A stretch of DNA of 64,000 bases from assembly GCF_036884655.1 (NCBI RefSeq), contig NC_088357.1, positions 8,047,001 to 8,111,000 of the forward strand. The letters are read 5' to 3'. Below, piece by piece: positions 31,318 through 45,741 of the stretch. Each line of letters begins with the position of its first letter. Within the stretch, counting starts at the first letter, position 1. The DNA is from Musa acuminata AAA Group (lineage: Eukaryota; Streptophyta; Magnoliopsida; Zingiberales; Musaceae). Below the pieces are notes generated by a model. That model had not been told where the DNA came from, did no database searches, and was given only the letters and a program-made list of their open reading frames with translations. The position numbers and the translations under genes were made by a program.

Positions 31318-34300
31318 ATGGAAGTGCGATCAGAACCAGGAATTATGCCTGCTAGGGAACCCTTTAGCTCCGGAATGCAGAAAAGTCCCGCGCAGGCTCC
31401 GCCAGCCATCCAGAGCATGAGATTGGCCTTTACACCGGACGGTACAGCGATCTACAAGCCAATAACCAGCACCTCTCCTCCTCCTCCTGCTCCTGCTCCT
31501 GCCCCTTACCAAGGAGGAGGCGGAGGGGGAGGGACCACTGGCAGCGGCGTCGAAGGTCCCTCTCCAATGATGGCTCCACATGGCCTAAATATCACCATGG
31601 GTGAGCCTGTGAAGCGGAAGCGAGGACGGCCGAGAAAGTACGGGCCCGATGGAACCATGGCTCTTGCTCTGATCCCTACATCGGCTGCTGCTTCAGGCGC
31701 ACCGGGGGGCGGTGGATTCTCCCTTTCCCCTACTGGAACAACTAACAGAGCATCCTCGGCAGATCCTTCGAAGAAAGCAAGGGGCCGACCTCCTGGTTCT
31801 GGCAAGAAGCAGCAGATGGCTGCTCTAGGTAATCCCAGTTCTGTCTATGTATCTGTAGATCTGATGATCTTTTCCAATGGAGGAGGGTTCCACTGTTGCA
31901 ACATGGTTTGCTTGGCCTTTTAATCATCTGGTGGTTCATATAGGTTTTACTTGTTTGGGATCTGGCTGTAAAACAAAGGCTTGATGGTATGGTGGGAATG
32001 AGAGATTATTTTGTCAGAGGCATAAATATAATGCTCTTTGACTCTGCTGGGGACTTCTGAGTTCTGGTAGATCTGACAGCCTGGAGAATGATCTGCTTGA
32101 AATTACTTTTGCACCCTTATTTGTTTTTTTTAAATGTCTGTTGAGATTTGAGGAATTCAAGAATCATTTGTTATTTGTTTGATGTTAAGTGTATCATCTG
32201 CTTTTCTACAGTTTCAAAGTTTAAACTTTTATGATAATTTGTAAATTAAATTGCTAAGTTAGTGCATGCTACACTGATGGAATTCAACTTGATTTTTTTA
32301 ATTTAATTTTCTTGACAAAAAACTTCGTTTTTCTTATGTGTTTTCTTTTTTAAAAAAATTGCTGTGTTCATATTATACTTACTGTATTTACCAAGTATTG
32401 GATATTCATCATCACAGGCACCTTTGTGGATTCTTAAAATGAGACTTTATCTTAAAGTCCATGGAATATGAGGTTAATTTTATATGCTTGATTGGCCATT
32501 TTAATAACCTTTTTAATTTAATTTATTATTGATATTTGTAACTCTACATTTCTATAAATTAGCCTGATGTAGAGAATAAACTTTCAGGATCAGCAGGGAT
32601 TGGATTTACTCCTCATGTTATCACAGTGAAGACTGGAGAGGTATTCATTTATATTTGTTGCATAATGAGACCTACATCGGTGATGTGGGTGATGCTGCTA
32701 AATTTGTTTAATTTGAGTTAGAATGTGTTCTTCTGCTATAGTTAGTGTTTCTTGGGTGTCTCCGCAATGTTTGTTTAGATTTCCTTTTTGGTGCTTCTAG
32801 TAATACTCAGAATCAAGGAGAGCTTATATTGTATCCAACTTGTTTCTGAAGTCCACTTTTTTATGCTTTATGAGTTATGAGCAACAAACACGAAATGCAT
32901 TGATTCTCTGTTCTGGTCTCTGGTTCATATCTGCAGTGTGATGCCGAAGAGAATGGCAATTGTAGATATTTCAAATTTAATATCCTCTTCTGGTGCTATT
33001 TTACTGTTGGAAGTTTTTAGGAACAAGCTAATAAACTATATAAGGTTTCAAGTTTGCCTTATCCAATTAGGTTTACCTTACCATAGTCTACTTCACTAGT
33101 TGCCAGTGTAACTGTCTTATTTATTCGCTATTGCGTTTGTTCACATATGATTTTTATTGTTTTTATGAGGTTGTCTGGCTTTCCACACACACACACACAC
33201 ACACACATACATACAGTAAGTCTATTTACTCAATCACTTACGTCTTCTTAATGTTACGATTTTTTAGTTAAATATTTCCATATATGAGATAGCATGTTGA
33301 TCTAATTTCTGGCTGAATTACTATTTGTTAATTGTTGATTTCTTCCATTGAATAGCCGCAGGTGCTTTTAGCCTTTAGTACATTGAAAATTTTGAAACAG
33401 TTAATATTTTAATAAACTGAAAATCAACATAGGTGCTTGGAGATTTTTGCTTCGCATCAGCTGCCAATAACAGTTTTTGTGAATGACCAGAGCTGATGAT
33501 CTGACAGTCACTTAGAATCATCTGGCAGCTCTTGGTTGTTAATTATGTTGTAAATTATCTATGTCCTTTGAGCGAGTGGGTCCTGGATGCACTTGATTAG
33601 AAAATACATACATTTGGTCAGTACTTTTGGCGCATCTCTTTCTATCAGATCTAATTTGCCTTCTCTTCAATCACTTGATGAATGACTTAGTACAAACTTC
33701 TGGTGGACCAATAGGTCCTTTTACAATATAAAACTATTTTGATATGTTAAGTTTCACAACACAAATTTGATGATAAAAATTTGTTCTATGTTTTCAGGAT
33801 GTATCTTCAAAAATTATGTCATTTTCTCAGCATGGTCCACGTGCTGTTTGCATTCTTTCTGCAAATGGTGCAATATCTAATGTAACACTTCGTCAAGCAG
33901 CAACTTCTGGTGGAACTGTAACTTATGAGGTCTGCGCTTGAAACTGACATATTGACAGATTCAGCTTCTTGCAGGAACTGTTTGTATGGACTGCAAGTTA
34001 TTAAATCTTGTTTCATTTGATTATAGTGTTAATTTTGCTGCTTGATCAGTTTGTACAATTGCATGATTCTTGGCGTATATCGTGGGTAATTCTTGTCATT
34101 GTTTACAGCTTTGGTTTGCACAAACAGCTAAGACTTGCTGTTGATAGTCTTAAAACTTGGCATTGGCTGAACCTATTTGCCATATTGTTAACCAGGGTAG
34201 ATGGTGAGCAGATAGACCTTTTAAAATAATTATTTGGTGAGCTTTGACTTTATGGACTTATCCAGTTTCAAAGGCATGATTATCATTTTATATCAAGAAA

Positions 34301-36073
34301 GATATGATTACCATATATTGAAACACATTCCTATATAGCATGGGCTGTCTGGTATAAATGTCTGATTACATAAACTAGACAATTTATGATTGGTCTTTCT
34401 CAATCGTCTCCCTTTGCCTAACATTTTCTTTCCGAGTATATTAATCTGTAATGCCATCATAGTTTTATAATTTCCATGTGCAGGGACGGTTTGAGATATT
34501 GTCATTGTCGGGCTCATTTCTGCTTTCAGAGAGTGGTGGTCAGCGTAGCCGAACAGGTGGATTGAGTGTTTCACTTGCCGGTCCCGATGGGCGCGTGTTG
34601 GGCGGGGGAGTGGCAGGACTGTTGACTGCAGCATCACCTGTCCAGGTCTCTCTTTTTGTGACATGAGACATCCTTAGGCTAATATTATACTGTGCTTCAG
34701 CCTAATTTCTTTGCAACAATACTATGCAAATATGTTTACAGGTTTTGTGTAAGTTTTGTTAGTACATGCTTGTGTCTTCATCTAAGGCATTCTCACCCGA
34801 GCCATATACTGGTGAAATATGCTTGGTGCCTATGGATCCCACACACTACCATTTTGTCCTTATTTAGATGATTTTGGTCATGGGATAGAGTTATCTTCAT
34901 GACTGCTTTGTTCCTACAGATATACATGGAATCAGCATTGTTTCTAGTCTTTTTTATCCAATAGTTTCTTCTTCTCATTTCAATTTGCATGGAATCCCCC
35001 AAGCATGGTTTTTTCTTTTTCTTTTTCCTCTCTCTTTTTCCCTCTCCCTTTTCCTTTTCGAGTATCAAACCTCAAAACATATTACTTTACCCTTGAGTTC
35101 TTAGGTTTATTGGGAAGGGTTCTATGTAAAGTTTGGTTCTTGGTTACGAAATTGCTACATTCATGTTACTACTCGGATCTTATTGTGACTGTAGACCTAA
35201 TGTGGACTTGCATAATAAAATTATGCAGTAATCTTTCTTATAGTGAAAAGATATAATATCGATCGCCTTCTTGTTGTACACTAAATAGATTTTTCCTAGC
35301 CTCATCCCTGAACTATTTTAAGTTGTGTGTTCATTAGCATCTTGTGGAACAAGCCATCTGGCACCCCTGTTGATGTCAGTCATGAGGTGATAAGTGTGAT
35401 GGGCCCTCTGCCCTTTGTTAGACCCGCAGCTGAGTGCGAATTGTCAACCCTGGGTTCCATTTGTTGTAACTTATTAATTGTGACATGATATAAGTATCCA
35501 AGCCTTAGTGGAAGGTTAAGTGAAGCATCTGTTCATGTTCACCTGACAGCAGGTGAAGATGCCACCTAGCTTTACTAAATTGACCTGCAATGTGATTCAT
35601 CTTCTCCACAAGATTTTTATGCTCCTGTATCTTATCAGATAGTTGTGCTATGCTGTTTGAATGAGAAGCATCCTAGTTCCAAATTATACAAGTGATGTAG
35701 CAGTATGTTTATATGGTTTAAAGCGGATATAGAGTCAGAAGCCAGAAGGACCAAGTTTGCTTGTGTATCAGTGCCTGTATTTTACAGTAAAGAGGGCTTT
35801 TATAAATAACTGGTAACAGTTGGTTTGTCTCTGCAGGTGGTTGTGGGGAGCTTCATTGCCGGTAAAAAAGAACCGAAACAGGTCAATAATCCCTTGGAAC
35901 CGATGTCGGCCCCTGGAAAGCTTGCACCTGTTCCAGCACCAGCCCCCAGCAGCCCAACCTCACGGGGCACCTTGAGCGAATCCTCCGGTGGGCCTGGGAG
36001 TCCGCTCAACCAGAGTATGGGAACATGCAATAACAACAACCAGCAAGGGTTGTCTAACATGCCATGGAAATAA
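31318..36073 (+). CDS. AT-hook nuclear-localised (AHL) protein, two AT-hooks plus PPC domain
   Basis: AHL proteins bind the minor groove of AT-rich DNA and regulate plant gene expression and development. Exons: 31318-31828, 32588-32640, 33798-33929, 34484-34645, 35837-36073; 1095 nt, 364 aa, all junctions GT-AG. The start ATG at 31318 opens MEVRSEPGIM; an upstream in-frame extension uses no ATG. A Pro/Gly-rich N-terminus leads to AT-hook 1 (RGRPRKY, about 102-108) and AT-hook 2 (RGRPPGSGKK, about 155-164), then the PPC/DUF296 domain at about 174-305 (FTPHVITVKTGED, GGRFEILSLSGSFL-like, RTGGLSVSLAGPDGRVLGG). Two different hooks place it in type II AHLs. The tail is Pro/Ser/Asn-rich and ends NMPWK. 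Confidence 0.93.
33184..33206. repeat. (CA)n microsatellite
   Basis: About 11 CA units lie in intron 2 of the AHL gene, followed by short CATA units. Confidence 0.9.
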
Positions 36074-36811
36074 CTTATGCTATCATTACTGTGTGTTTGT
36101 AATTGTATTTGAATCTTGTTTAGGGGTAGTTCCTAGCGACTGCGGAAACAAACTGTTGTGTGTTTCTTCTCCCTGCGGTAGGTTATTTTAGTTGTGGTGT
36201 TTAGCTTAGAGACAAGAGTTTATATGTTTCAAGGATTCTTCAGCACCTGTTTGGACCTTCCTGTAATGCTTGTACCATTATTACTGACGTCCCAAGATGT
36301 TGTAGATTATTATTTTGCTTACGAGCCAATCTGGTTGCATATCCTCCTTTGAAATCTGTGTTTTTCCATGATCATACTGTTGACATCTCCGGAGCTTATG
36401 TTTTAGCTTGGCTCATGTATTGCTGGCCGCTTTGTTGGGGAAAAAAAATAATAGGAAGGTTGGTGGGGGTTTTACGTACCCCAATAGAACAGTAATCATC
36501 TTTAATGAGATTGGATAGTTTTAATGTGAATAATCATCCATCAAATCATTGATAAAAAGTACTTTAGGTTCAATTAATGATAGTTGATCTATATCATCAT
36601 CATAAGTCAATTCAAATCTGTCCCTACTTACATTGAGATTTAATTAGAGGTTTACAATCAACGTTAATTAGATTGTTTTTCTCAGTTACTTTTACTCACT
36701 TTTTTATTTACTGTTAATTCGCGTTAGAAAAGGTTTTAAATCTCATAAATTATTGACGATACTGTGTGCTGGTAATGATTTTAATAGAACAATGCGAAGA
36801 AAACGTTGCAA

Positions 36812-36885
<74 letters not shown>

Positions 36886-37200
36886 CAAGAAATTAAAATA
36901 AACTATAACATATATGGATCGCAAATCTTATTATATGGTGAAATCCAATAATAGATAAATAATTGTAAATACGTTAACCGAGGGCCGTCTCTTTGGCCCG
37001 CTCCGTGCTTTCGCCGCCAGCGTCATAAGAGCCCGACGGAGGAAAAGGAAATCCCCCTACTTCGCGTTGCGACTTCCATTCCGTTCTCTCAGATTTCCAA
37101 TTAAGTTGTTCGCTTCCTCTTGGAGCCGCCGGAGCTCCATCGAGGGGGGAAGCAGCACGAGTCCAAACCCTCGTCGCGTTAGCGGAGAAACAGGGAAGGC
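36074..37200. other. AHL 3' UTR and intergenic region
   Basis: The first few hundred bases look like a 3' UTR. 36440-36800 is AT-rich without features. A long (TA)n tract follows, then 36970-37200, which should be the promoter and leader of the DUF89 gene. No reading frame is convincing. Confidence 0.5.
36814..36883. repeat. (TA)n microsatellite
   Basis: About 35 uninterrupted TA units. The open frame through it encodes only Ile-Tyr repeats and is an artefact. Confidence 0.98.
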
Positions 37201-40200
37201 ATGGAGAGCTCCTCACCGACGGTGCCGTTTCCGCTCCTCCAAACCCCGATCGAATCCAAATACAGAGTCTGTACGATCCCTTACCGCTTTCCCTCTGACA
37301 ATCCCCGCAAGGCCACGCCCGTGGAGATCCAGTGGATCGATCTCTTCTTGAACTCCGTCCCCTCCTTTAGGTCCGCATTTCTTGCTTTTCCTTTTGATCC
37401 GTGGTCTCTTGATCTTTACAATCTTGGGAATGAATGTGGACGGGGTGATATTCTCCATCAAGGCGTCGATTGTTGTGCTTTTCTTGATGATGTTTTAGGG
37501 TTGATGATAGTTATGTGATGCTTATTTCTCATGCTAGTGTGGGAGTTGTTTGTTGTGGATTATGCTGGACCTACTTGGCTACTAAAGCTCGGGAAATTAG
37601 AAGTCTACTGCTAGATGAGAAACGAAACTAAATAATATGATCGGGAACTGTGTTGTTTGTATAGTAGTGACATCTGAGGGCATTAAAAAATAAACAGAAC
37701 AACCAAAGCTAGTAACTGGGAAACCTCTATTTGCTTTTCCTGTGATGGAGGTCTTGGTTAATCCTCTTCTCATACGTACATAACCTATTTAGTTGTTAGC
37801 TAATTACAATTTTTGAAGGAAGAGAGAGAACACAAATAGAACATAATTAATATGTATATGCCCACCAACCTAGAATTCTCTCTATTTCTCTATCAGAATA
37901 GTTACTTTCTTTTGATTCGGTATCTATTGTAGCTTGAGATGCCACACGCTGTTTTAACTATAGTATGACTCCTGAAGGAGAATAAAATCATTCACAATTT
38001 CATTTAACCCTTCATATGAGCCCCTTTCTTTTGGATGAATTTCTGCCCTTATTGGATTATTTCCCTTAGAAAAAGGGCTGCTGCATAGAGATAAGAATGT
38101 AACACTTAAATAGCTACTAATCTTCCTCTATTTGGAAGCCTGAGAAAATTCTTATTACAGATCTAAAGATAATAAAGATAGCTTCCAAGGAATCTTAGAA
38201 AAATGAAAAAAACAACCTGGACTTAGTTTGGCTGAAATCTTGAGATATTTTAAATTTAAAGTTGACCTTTGGGTGCATCAAGTCTCTTCTGTGTGCACAT
38301 ATCTCACCATGATCATCCAGTCAATGTCCATAAGTTCGCTAAGTTGGTGGATACTCGACGTATAATATTGTAACCAGGAGAACCCAAGCCAAACATGAAA
38401 ATTTGGGGTTTGTAGGTCTTGAAATTTGTCCAGCTCAGGAAAGCTCAAATTTTTTACTCAGGTATGTTTGGTTTGAGGGGTTGTGCTACCCAACCCAGCT
38501 TGACCCAGTTTGTACTTATGTAAAGATAAACATACGTGGCACAAAACTTTAAATTAGCCAACTGATTGTCTATTACCATTGCTGCCTTCAAACATTTCGT
38601 TCCTCATTTCATCTCTCTACATTTCTTCCTATTCATATCAAGTCGTTTTGTATCACTATTGCAAGATTTTATGCTTCCATTAGTGTACCATGCCTCCACT
38701 TAACTTTGACAATTGGCATGTTCAAGTCCGCCAGCGATGGTCCAACTAGAGATTTTATGCTTAGAGTGCATTCTCTCTCCTCCTATTCCTCTTATTGTGT
38801 TCTCCCTGAGGTTCTTATTTCTGATCTACTGTCCAGCATGCACGGATTCAGCATTGACTGAAGAGACTCTTTTATTCGACCCTTTGAATTTAAGATATTT
38901 TGATGACACTTCTTTTGCAACCAAAAACACATTTCATGTCGGTGTCTTATTTCCCATGTAGATTGACCAATTTGGTCATTTTAATAATGGATCACTTCAC
39001 ATGTGTTGTTGTGATCATGCAGTTCAGAAAACACACCATTATTTATGAGCTCAACCTGATCAGCGAGGATTGAGGTGGACAGTGATACTTGATGGCTGCT
39101 GAATATATTCTTTCGGCAGAGATGCTAATTGATTAGAAAGAGGTGGAGATAGAGGTATGGGTAGAAATAGGAGATAAATTAAAAAAACAAAAGGCTATGC
39201 GTCCAAAAGAAGAAAAAGTAAGTATAAAAAAATAAAGTACTGTAGATGATGTAGGATTGTTTTATAAATCGCAACTTTAACAACTTGAATAGAAGAAGGG
39301 AGTTATAGTTGAACATTGAAATAGATAATGAAATTATCAAATGTAGAAAAAAACTATGATGTTATGGATCTATTATTCAAAAAGATCAGGACACTGGAAA
39401 GAAATATTTTTTATCTGATTGAAGTGACGATTAATGTAGAGAGACGGGTATAACAAATTCTGTATGAAGATAAAACAAACAATAATGGTGCACTACTGCC
39501 AGCATGCGTGAAAAATCCTATGAATGCACTGGTCAAGCGAGGCAAGGGATAGAGGAATACCAAAGAAGACTTAAAAGTAATACTTGCCAAGTAATTAATT
39601 ATCTACAGTCAATGGTGCAGTTTAGTGCCAGGAAAGGATCAGACTAGCCTACCTCAAATAGTTGGACAAATGGCTTGTTTTTGACACCATGACTAACTAA
39701 CCGAGAGAAAATTGATTGCCTTTGGGTAATTTGTTGAATTCATTTTGGGTAATTTGTCATTGACTTTAAAATTGATTGCCTTAGACATGTAGTTTATCTG
39801 CTGAATAAGTTATCTCTTTTCTTTTTTTGATTCTTGGAATGTCTTCAGATAATCATTTATGTAGAAAAATCTAGCAGGATGATCATGTGTTGGGATAATA
39901 TTCACTTCATAATGAAGGCAGTTTGATATGTAACAGCACTTGGTGCCTCTTTTCCTTTCAGTATGGTTTGGATTTTGTTAGATGGTCCAAATTGTAACAT
40001 TCATCTACATAACTGATTTGCTTATAAAGTTTAAGATCAGTGTATTTGAAGCTTATAATTGCTCATATTCTCTAATAGTCCTAGAATGAACTAGTTTGAC
40101 TTGCTTCTGTCCTGGTTTTAGTTTGTTTATCATGTAGTTTTATTACTAGTTCATCTTGTTAAACCCTTTTGCTGATTATAATGGCCATATTGGTTTTTAT

Positions 40201-43200
40201 GCAGGCAACGAGCAGAGAATGACCCTACGGTTGTTGATGCCCCTATTAAAGCTGAAAAGTTTGCTCAGAGGTAAGTCTTTGTCATTTGAATCATCATTGT
40301 CCTTGTATGTTATCAAGTTATATTCTTTTGTGATGCGCTAAATTTGCTTTTGGAATGTTTTCGATATTTTGCTAATTAATTACATATCATTGAAGCTGCC
40401 TAAAAGCTTCTGTTATTATTGTTCGTTTAAAAGAAATTATAAACCATCTATGGCATGTTTAGACTGTTTCATTTTCTTCTTAAACTGTTCTATGTAAAAC
40501 AGCTTTAACATGTGGCACTCATGTTAGTTCTGGAAATAATGCTAGCCTTAAAGATGTATATAGCTTTGTTTAGTCATGAGGCACAGCAATGCACAAATCT
40601 GTAATCATATCTCAAATGTAGCACAGAAACTTCACAAATGTGATCTCAGTTGTGCTGCCTCTTGTGTGTGTATTCCTGCTTTGAATTCATTCCAAAAACA
40701 AAAACAAAAAGAATGATGGCTAAAGACTGATCTGTTTGACATGGCTGTGGGTTTGAGAGCTAACATGTTTTTATGTTTGGTTTAGCTGTTTGATCATGGA
40801 TTAGCTTGCTATACTATGCACATAGTATTTTGATGACAAATAATTCAAACTGAATAGTTGGAATGCTGAAATATTCTCTGATGACTGTATGTCCTGTTTG
40901 TCTAGATCTTGGTTTCAGGTGTTCTATCTGAGGATGCAATTCAAATATAAGCATACCTAATCTACTTTGCCTCTTTTTCTTCTGCACTAGATATACAGCT
41001 ATGCTTGAGGACATGAAGAAAAATCCTGAAAGCAATGGTGGGCCACCAGATTGTGTTGTAAGCTTGCTTTTGCTATATTTACTCTCATGATTTTTTCAAT
41101 TTACAATTAGAATGTGGTTTAGTAAAGAATCAGTTCAGGTCTCATGCTTTTGAGGACGATTTTAGCTTCTTTGCAGGCTCCGTGAACAGGTACTTAGAGA
41201 ATTGGGATTTAGAGATATTTTCAAGAAGGTTAAGGTAAATGCAAATTCTTAAACTTCTTGAATTTGATTCTTTGTTTATTTAGAATTATGATATTAAATT
41301 CAAGCAATCTGTTTTAAACAGGATGAAGAGAATGCTAAAGCTATCTCACTTTTTGAGGGTGTTGTCCGACTTAATGACGCTATTGAAGATGATAGTAAAC
41401 GAGTGGAAAACTTGATTAGGGGAATTTTGGCGGGTAACATTTTTGATCTGGGATCTGCTCAGGTACATTATACATTGGATGGCAGTTAACAAGGTTGTGC
41501 ATCACTTTCATAGTCACATATCTTTGTAAATTTATTTATATTTGATTTACATAATTAGCAAGGGAAAGTGAGAATATATTATATTGGTCTGGTTTGCTTA
41601 TAATCCTTTGGTTCCCTCTGCATCTATTAGGTTGAGATTTAAGTTTCTGAAGGAACAGTTCAGGTTGATAATGTGTAACCTGGCAACCTACACATAATCC
41701 TATTCATCATATCTAAAGTTTAAAATTTGAATTTTTCAACACTTGAACATGTTCACTAGGCTACATCAATTCCACTTTTTTGGACAAAAGGTCTCTCTCT
41801 CGTTCTTGTTCACAATGACTAATCACACATCTGGTATGCCTTCAGCAAGAATCATTCAGACATTAATTATATAAAATTACCAACTTTGTCTGTGGTAGGT
41901 AATCCAAGTTTTAGTTTGCTGAGCCTTTGTGCAACTGAATTATTATAGCCTACCAACACTAGAGGCATGATTTCTCCGACACTAACAGTGATTCTACAGC
42001 TGAAGATAAATTAAACTCTACATGAGTGGTGTTTCTCGTCTTATGATCTTGATCTCTGTGCTATAGAGAAATAACGTCTTACATGTTGTGACTCTCTGAT
42101 CTCGATAACTATTAGCTATGCACTAAGCTGGCATCTTGTGTGTGTGGATCAGTGATCTTTTCCTATCTAGTACTGAAGTGTGTAAAATTAACAAATTTTA
42201 TCTTCTCAAGCAGAAGATATTATGGTATGTCTCATCAATTAATTATGAAAAGAGAGTGGTTGCATTTTTTCTTTCCAAGTATAATTAGTTTTCTTTTTTT
42301 ATATATATATTTTTTCATTCTTGAAGCTAGCAGAGGTGTTTGCAAAGGATGGCATGTCCTTCTTGGCTAGTTGTCAAAATCTTGTTTCTCGACCTTGGGT
42401 TATTGATGACTTGGACAATTTTAAAATGAAATGGACTACGAAGACTTGGAAGAAGGTAATATTTTCCCTTTTTTTGGCTAATGTTTCCCTTTGCATTCCT
42501 TTGGTGAACATAAGAAGGTAAGATTTCCCCCTTTTAGCTAAAGTCTCCCTTTACATTCCTTTGGTGAATATAACATGTAGTATGGTAATGACAAAAAAAT
42601 TCAAAAGGTCAAAACTTATATTATTTTTTAGTTCAGTGTTGATTATTTCCAAGTAAGAAGATTGTAATTAGCCTATGCCTACTTATCTTTTACTTCTATT
42701 TTATATGACCGCAAGCTGTTCAAGAAATTTCTAGGAGTAAGCAGAACTGAGCATCCTGTCCTCATTGTCTTCTAAATTAACTTGGTGAAATATTTACATC
42801 TGAGTTCATATGATCTCCTATATTCTTTTGACTTCAAAATCTCACTATGCACCACAATTCTTGGTGCAATAATTAGTGCTTCTGTTACAAATGTGGAGAC
42901 TTTTGACTCCTACATGGGAACTCAACATTTTATGCTTTCTCTCCTCTTCAGTCTTCAGTATATCCATAGTGCATATTTGCAGCATTATCTTGATATTTTG
43001 CTCTTCTTACGATACCATGAAAGAGCAGCCTGTGTATGGAGTTCTCACTTCATGCTTGTTTGTGCTTTTGTGGTCCTTTGTCAAACGGTATCCTACTTGT
43101 TAATTACTTGACTTACCAGTCAGAGAAACTATCCTTGTTACTGGCTGTTATTTTTTGTGATAATTCTGGACTCACCAGCCAGAGAAACATATTTTTCACA

Positions 43201-45178
43201 GGCTGTTATCTTTGTTGATAACTCTGGTGCTGATATCATTTTGGGTGTATTGCCATTTGCAAGAGAGTTACTTCGACGTGGTACAACGGTATATCTTGTT
43301 TTGTTCGGCAATGTATTTACGATCTGTAGTTAAATCTTTTTATTTTTTGTAAGCTGAATTCAGCAAATCTCTTTTTGTCATCCCACTGTTTAGATTATGA
43401 TGTCTGCATGTAGTTCACACTTGTCTGTGCGGTTCTGCTGTAGTGGTAGTTGAGCCATTTGAGAGGAATTTGTTTGCCATTTTTTTCCAGCTGTTCCATA
43501 TTCACTAGGTAACAGTTTTTGCACTATATGCAGGCATCACTATCTTCTTCCATGATTTTCCTGTACATGTATACTGGAAAATGATGCATGGAAAAATATG
43601 ATCTATAAAATATGTTGAATATATATAAGCAACAAATGTTGCATGGCAATATGCATTAGCAAATCCACGCATGGATTGGTTCAGCTGGAGGGAAGTCCTC
43701 TTCCTGGCTATCGATTAGTCATGTTTGGACATTTATTTTTGATTGGCATTACTTTGAAAAAATATTAGCGTATTTCACATATAAATATTTCACTATTTTC
43801 ATTATATTTATGTAGTAGAATCAATCATGCAAGTTATTCCTTGCATGTTTGAATAGAGCTATATCCTTGTATTCAACATATTTTATAAACCTTGTCAAAG
43901 CAACAAAAGTATGGACTACGGGGTACCAGAAAAAAAGTGACAATCAGTTATATGTTAATTATGAGGGTGATTTGCTTTATTATGAATCTGAATGAGTTTA
44001 AATCATTGTCAGCAAAAAATATCACAAGCATGATGTTGTGAGATTGTGCCTAGGAAAGAAAAAATAGCTGGTCTTTGAGACCAATTCAGCATTGTCTATA
44101 GAGATAAGAGTAACTGGAAACAAGGCCATGGGTAAAGATTGTACTGTTTGCGGTTAGATCTGAGGAACAACCTGGTTCTTGCTGTTAGATTTTATACTTT
44201 GGCTTTTAGATGTCCAACATAATTAGAGATTAAGAGATTGCCTGTCTGTCAATTTTTCTGCTGTCTAATTAAAATGAACTTGAATGAATTTTGTGTTACT
44301 GCTTCTTTTCAAGGTTTTATTTATCAAATATACAATTTGAATTTTCCTTCTCAGATTTTCACAAAGAATCCTTTATGTGGTCATCTTCCTGATGCCGGTT
44401 TCTTTTGTTTGCTCAGGTAGTTCTAGCAGCTAATGACTTGCCTTCAATCAATGATGTTACATACCCTGAATTGGTTGAGATTATTTCAAAGGTGATAGAG
44501 AGGATTGCTTGACTCATCTTGTTTCTATGAGTGGATTGATTCTGATATTTATATTCACTGTTTAACAGCTGAAGGATGAAAATGGGCAACTCATGGGAGT
44601 GGATGCTTCTGGCCTTCTCATTGCCAATTCTGGTAATGATTTACCGGTAAGATGGTGAAAACATTGCACCTCTTGGTTTATTTCTAAGGAAAATAGCCAT
44701 TGTCTAGGAGGTAATCATATTGTTTGATATGGAGTTGTATTGTTCTTCAGGTTATTGACCTTAGCAATGTATCACCAGATCTGGCATACCTTGCAAGTGA
44801 TGCGGACCTAGTCATATTGGAGGGAATGGTAAGCTGTCTTTCGGATGTACAACAAATGTGAAATATAGCATCTCTACTCTATTTTCCTTTTCTTTTCAAT
44901 TTTCAGGGAAGGGCGATAGAGACAAACCTGTATGCTCAACTGAAGTGTGATTCCATCAAGATTGGAATGGTATTATTAATTAACCCTTTTGCATTTATTC
45001 TCATTCATATTCTGAGATCCCATGCTTTTCTCTATTAAGGTTATTAGCTTGAATACAGTTGATGGCAGTGACTGGGCCTTTTTAACTTTGGCAGGTGAAG
45101 CACCCAGAGGTTGCTCAGTTCTTGGGAGGAAGGCTTTATGATTGCGTATTCAAGTATCATGAAGTTTTAAATTATTGA
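37201..45178 (+). CDS. DUF89 damage-control phosphatase (At2g17340-like), 12 exons
   Basis: The family removes phosphate from damaged or excess metabolites such as 4'-phosphopantetheine and its oxidised forms, in a metal-dependent way. Exons: 37201-37370, 40205-40270, 40991-41057, 41166-41234, 41322-41462, 42327-42455, 43202-43288, 44417-44491, 44569-44646, 44751-44828, 44907-44969, 45095-45178; 1107 nt, 368 aa. The start [20 protein letters not shown] matches the Arabidopsis group. Key motifs are FDLGSAQLAEVF, the metal-site block FVDNSGADI (about 218-226), [11 protein letters not shown] and [17 protein letters not shown] (about 311-327). At exon 4 the in-frame acceptor is ATTTTAG before 41166 (giving LLCRLREQ); a later AG at 41175 would put a stop in frame. 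It is complete, without an N-terminal pantothenate-kinase fusion. Confidence 0.93.
39100..39700 (+). mobile_element. Possible retroelement scrap in DUF89 intron 1
   Basis: Within the 2.8-kb intron 1, short translated pieces (for example GIPKKT followed by DLK-like residues near 39545-39580 and [12 protein letters not shown] near 39645-39680) recall the degenerate end of plant retroelement pol copies. Stops are frequent and no border could be found. This is a weak call. Confidence 0.25.
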
Positions 45179-45610
45179 GGCATCTGAATTCTTTGGTTCA
45201 ATTTTCTCATAACCTACACTATTTGTCATCCATGACACAGTAAGACCACCATACCCAAGGAGTAGCAGCTAAGAAAATGAAGTACTTTGCAGTTAATGGA
45301 ATAAAAAAAAGTATGAAACAGTTTCCTCTGTTATTGCCCCCACTTAAAATATTTCGAGGATGGAGAAATTTCATAGAAATCATTCATGTGTTCATGTATT
45401 TCGTAAAATTGACGATATATATCAAAGGTGATATGATATAGTGACTAGTAGTTTTTCATTTTATTCGTGCGATGTGCATTTTGCCTTTTGTTGTTTCTTT
45501 TTGTCTTGATTGCTTGCCCCTCCAGGCATGTGAACCACCAGTTACATGATAATGAAGATGGAACAATTTCCTTTTGCTATCTAACTAATTTTTTCATCAG
45601 GTGCGATGCA

Positions 45611-45654
<44 letters not shown>

Positions 45655-45657
45655 GTG

Positions 45658-45741
<84 letters not shown>

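Noticed and set aside
36766..36951. Ile-Tyr repeat frame
   Set aside because: It is translation of a (TA)n microsatellite.
41176..41234. Alternative exon 4 start of the DUF89 gene after the AG at 41175-41176
   Set aside because: It would put a stop codon in frame; the acceptor before 41166 keeps the frame and restores the conserved LLCRLREQ block.
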